Assembly: GCA_023413605.1 (NCBI GenBank)
Contig: JAEZPL010000170.1
Span: 1-7,725 of the forward strand
From: Pseudomonadota bacterium
GTDB taxonomy: Bacteria; Pseudomonadota; Alphaproteobacteria; Azospirillales; Azospirillaceae
Length of the DNA: 7,725 nt
Direction of reading: 5' to 3'
Positions within the stretch are counted from its first letter, which is position 1; every line of letters starts with the position of its first letter. Positions 6,036-7,725 of the stretch are shown here, in pieces. The notes beneath the pieces are model-generated. The model did not search any database and was not told the origin of the DNA. It saw nothing but the letters and a program-made list of their open reading frames with translations. The translations under genes and the position numbers were made by a program.

Positions 6036-6392
6036 CAAAGAAGAAAGACGCATCCACCACACGCATGCAGGCACCGCAAGGCCGTTCACATTGGGCGCCT
6101 GATCGCCGCCTCTGAACGGACGGCCCAGGCCGAACGGAAGGCCATCGTCGAGTCCGGCCCGGATGTGCTGAAGGGCCGGCAGCGAGCCATCGTGCTGGCG
6201 AAGGAGGCTGCCTTGGGGGCGCCTTGTGATCGCCATGTGGTCGGTGGAAGCCGACTCAATCCGCCTGTGCATCGTCGCGCGAAGCCGCGTTCCGACCATG
6301 GGAAAGGCTGGCGCATCCCTGCCTTTGGGTCAGGATCCAAGGGGCGCCCGACGCACCCCACTTTCGTCCAAAACCTCCGAAAAATGATATAA
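6036..6392 (+). pseudogene. Possible gene relic (unidentified)
   Basis: The plus frame is open from just after TAA 6033-6035 to a stop at 6390-6392. Its section 6087-6215 has coding-like composition: GC-rich third positions and a plausible helical peptide containing LIAASERTAQAERKAIVESG and VLKGRQRAIVLAKEAALG. There is no ATG, GTG or TTG before GTG 6165, which falls mid-helix and has no Shine-Dalgarno. The remaining part (NPPVHRRAKPRSDHGKG...) looks non-coding. I do not recognise a family. It may be a remnant of a transposon or of a decayed gene, or simply an accidental frame in GC-rich DNA. Confidence 0.2.
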
Positions 6393-6393
6393 C
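6385..6393 (+). promoter_or_regulatory. Possible extended -10 promoter for the response regulator gene
   Basis: TG-A-TATAAC matches the extended -10 pattern TGNTATAAT with one mismatch, in an AT-rich patch. No good -35 lies 16-18 nt upstream (CGTCCA at 6365-6370), which extended -10 promoters tolerate. It would give a leader of about 190 nt before ATG 6593. Confidence 0.25.
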
Positions 6394-6592
6394 CCATTGG
6401 AGGTATTTGACCTTTTTTCCCTTATCCGCCCCGCCCCAGCGTGCTAGTCCTGCCGGTATGCTTGGCGGAAGAAGCGTGCGGTGATGCGTCCTTCCGCCGC
6501 ACCGCGCGATGCGCCGGGTGGCGCGGATTCCCGCCCGCCCTGCTGGATTGCGACTGACCGGTGCAGCAGGCAAAACGACAGAGGGACAAGGG

Positions 6593-7027
6593 ATGACCCA
6601 CCCGCTCAGCAAGTCCGCGGAGAACGGAATGGACAGGGTATCGTCCGCAGACAACGCTTCTCCCGTTCGCGTCCTGGTGGTGGAGGACGAATCGATCGTG
6701 GCCATGTACCTGACCGACGTGCTGGAGGACATGGATTATGAAGTCTGCGGCGTTGCCGCCTCGGCCGCCGAGGCGCTGACCATCGCGGAAAAGGAACGGC
6801 CGTCGCTGGCACTGGTGGACATCGGCCTTGCCGGCCCCCAGGACGGAATCGAAACCGCCCGCGCGCTCCGTGAGCGCTACGCCGTCGGCAGCATCTTCAT
6901 GTCGGGGGCCAGCGATCCGGACCTGCTGGAGCGGGCCAAGACGGTCCACCCGCACGGTTTCCTTCAGAAGCCTTACGATGCCGATCAGTTGAAGAACGCG
7001 CTGGACCGCGCTTTTCCCCGGCATTGA
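6593..7027 (+). CDS. Single-domain response regulator (CheY-like REC)
   Basis: 144 residues consisting of one receiver domain and no output domain, so it would act by protein-protein contact or as a phosphate relay or sink in a two-component pathway in the cytoplasm. The receiver marks are present: acidic pair E31-D32 in VLVVEDES, phospho-acceptor D76 in LALVDIGLAG, switch residue S104 in IFMSGASD, and K126 followed by PY in FLQKPYD. I chose ATG 6593 because GAGGG at 6581-6585 sits 7 nt upstream. An in-frame ATG at 6509 would add 28 Arg/Gly-rich residues of non-coding character, and M13 (6629) would also keep the whole domain. The first 23 residues form a flexible leader. The FMSG...KPY pattern resembles the receivers of hybrid and FAT GUY-type regulators. 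The next gene, 138 bp downstream, is a HAMP-array kinase and its likely partner. Confidence 0.9.
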   Translation: MTHPLSKSAENGMDRVSSADNASPVRVLVVEDESIVAMYLTDVLEDMDYEVCGVAASAAEALTIAEKERPSLALVDIGLAGPQDGIETARALRERYAVGSIFMSGASDPDLLERAKTVHPHGFLQKPYDADQLKNALDRAFPRH

Positions 7028-7085
7028 CCATCCCTTTTTGACGGGCATCCGCGGACCACGCCGCCGCACCTTTGAGCAGTCCAGC

Positions 7086-7108
7086 GGCCGCGCCAGCCCG
7101 GCGCGGCC
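7086..7108 (+). terminator. GC hairpin downstream of the response regulator gene
   Basis: GGCCGCGCC (7086-7094) and GGCGCGGCC (7100-7108) form a perfect 9-bp stem with a 5-nt loop. It is followed only by GCTGTTGTTG, without a real T-run, so termination would be inefficient. It may instead separate expression of the regulator and the kinase. Confidence 0.4.
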
Positions 7109-7165
7109 ATGCGCTGTTGTTGCCCACCACGATAAGTTCACCAGACGCACAGGGATGATCGCATC

Positions 7166-7725
7166 ATGACGATGACGGCTTCTCACGACCAGCTCTCTCC
7201 GCAGCTTCTCCTTCGCGCGCTTCGCCAGTTCCGGAAAGGCGATTTCTCCGTGCGCCTGCCGCTGGAGCTGCAAGGGCTGGAAGGCGAGATCGCCGCGGCG
7301 TTCAACGACGTCGTCGAGATGAACGACTCCCTGGTCAACGAGATCGGGCGGCTGAGCGTCGCCATCGGCAAGGAAGGCAAGGTCAGTCAGCGGGCGCGCC
7401 TGCCGACCGCGTCGGGAAGCTGGGGCGTCTGCGTGGACAGCGTGAACACGCTGGTCACCGACCTGACCCAGCCGACGCAGGAGATGGCGCGCGTCATCGG
7501 CGCGGTCGCCAAGGGCGACCTGTCCAAGTCCATGCCATTGGAGATCGAGGGACGTCCCCTCCAGGGCGAGTTCCTGCGAACGGCCAAGAACGTCAACACG
7601 ATGGTCGAGCAACTGGTCACGGTGACGACCGAACTGACGCGCGTGGCGCGCGAGGTCGGCATCGAGGGCAAGCTCGGCGGACAGGCGCAGGTGAAGGGCG
7701 TTGCCGGCACCTGGAAGGATCTGAC
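7166..7725 (+). CDS. Multi-HAMP sensor histidine kinase, N-terminal fragment (3' end outside window)
   Basis: The frame opens after TAA 7133-7135 and stays open to the window edge, giving 186 visible residues. ATG 7166 is the first start, with AGGGA at 7151-7155 ten nt before; ATG 7172 is two codons on. There is no signal peptide or membrane span, so the protein is cytoplasmic from its N terminus. Residues about 10-60 (LLLRALRQFRKGDFSVRLP) resemble a first HAMP-like unit. Residues about 90-150 (VNTLVTDLTQPTQEMARV, AKGDLSKSMPLEIEG, EFLRTAKNVNTMVEQL) form a clear HAMP repeat. It is followed by VAREVGIEGKLGGQAQVKGV and GTWKDL, the linker typical of tandem HAMP arrays in Nik1/group III-type hybrid histidine kinases. 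In those proteins the array senses osmotic or other stress and controls a C-terminal kinase and often receivers; these parts would lie beyond the window. It probably pairs with the upstream single-domain regulator. Confidence 0.85.
   Translation, partial: MTMTASHDQLSPQLLLRALRQFRKGDFSVRLPLELQGLEGEIAAAFNDVVEMNDSLVNEIGRLSVAIGKEGKVSQRARLPTASGSWGVCVDSVNTLVTDLTQPTQEMARVIGAVAKGDLSKSMPLEIEGRPLQGEFLRTAKNVNTMVEQLVTVTTELTRVAREVGIEGKLGGQAQVKGVAGTWKDL

Larger units (their letters stand above)
5908..6592. other. 685-bp region without a convincing intact gene
   Basis: This stretch separates the divergently transcribed pentapeptide and response regulator genes, so it must hold their promoters. Bases 5990-6050 are clearly AT-rich relative to the rest (TATATC, TTATAACAAATGTAACAAAG) and are the likely promoter zone of the pentapeptide gene. 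I could not fix a convincing -35/-10 pair on the minus strand; TATAAA at 6025-6020 is the best -10 candidate. Bases 6036-6392 are open in the plus frame but lack a normal start until GTG 6165. A second AT-rich patch at 6378-6420 contains an extended -10-like motif and a T6 run. Short ORFs on both strands here look like chance. Confidence 0.6.

Noticed and set aside
5896..6102. 68-residue plus-strand ORF
   Set aside because: It starts inside the GC hairpin, crosses the AT-rich promoter-like block, has no Shine-Dalgarno and a low-complexity, non-protein-like translation.
6373..6418. ACCTCC/GGAGGT inverted repeat followed by TTTTTT as a terminator
   Set aside because: The stem is only 6 bp with a 20-nt loop and the T-run lies 8 nt after the stem; no upstream plus-strand gene needs ending here.
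6509..6592. Upstream ATG 6509 as start of the response regulator
   Set aside because: It would add 28 Arg/Gly-rich residues before the receiver and lacks a good ribosome binding site; ATG 6593 has GAGGG at 7 nt.
6422..7612. 396-residue minus-strand ORF across the response regulator and kinase
   Set aside because: Both plus-strand frames beneath it show clear REC and HAMP signatures, so this frame is a shadow.
1..7725. tRNA, rRNA or CRISPR array
   Set aside because: No tRNA cloverleaf with a T-loop, no rRNA-like conserved stretch and no regular repeat-spacer pattern was seen on either strand.

Overview
The window is GC-rich (GC falls only in short intergenic patches) and has strong GC bias at third codon positions. 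Its gene content (a pentapeptide-repeat protein, a group III truncated hemoglobin, soluble HAMP-array sensor kinase, polysaccharide genes) and its dispersed palindromic repeats suggest an alphaproteobacterium. Azospirillum or another Rhodospirillales member is my best guess. That placement is inference from style and gene families; no marker gene is present.

Left part (1-3925, all plus strand): a surface or extracellular polysaccharide region. It holds the C-terminal end of a GT4 glycosyltransferase, a secreted Cys-rich protein with a likely beta-propeller fold and one Asp-box, a polysaccharide pyruvyl transferase family protein started by TTG behind a good AGGAGA, and a small protein with an N-terminal GWAWD-type domain, a coiled coil and a single C-terminal membrane anchor. 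These could work together in building, modifying or anchoring a surface glycan, but the partners are not proven.

Middle part (3926-5908): a stand-alone group III truncated hemoglobin (plus strand) converges on a 428-residue pentapeptide-repeat protein (minus strand). A 116-bp inverted-repeat element fills the gap between the two stop codons. A very stable GC hairpin ends exactly at the start codon of the pentapeptide gene.

Right part (5908-7725): a stretch of almost 700 bp without a convincing intact gene, containing an AT-rich block and a possible gene relic. It is followed by a single-domain response regulator and then the N-terminal part of a cytoplasmic multi-HAMP sensor histidine kinase that runs off the right edge. 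The last two probably form a signalling pair.

The most unusual features are structural. Three separate nested palindromic elements occur in under 4.2 kb (457-584, 3031-3114, 4472-4587), two of them with a cloverleaf-like layout. One of these lies inside the coding region of the secreted protein, just ahead of its signal peptide. I found no clear evidence of an entirely new multi-gene system.
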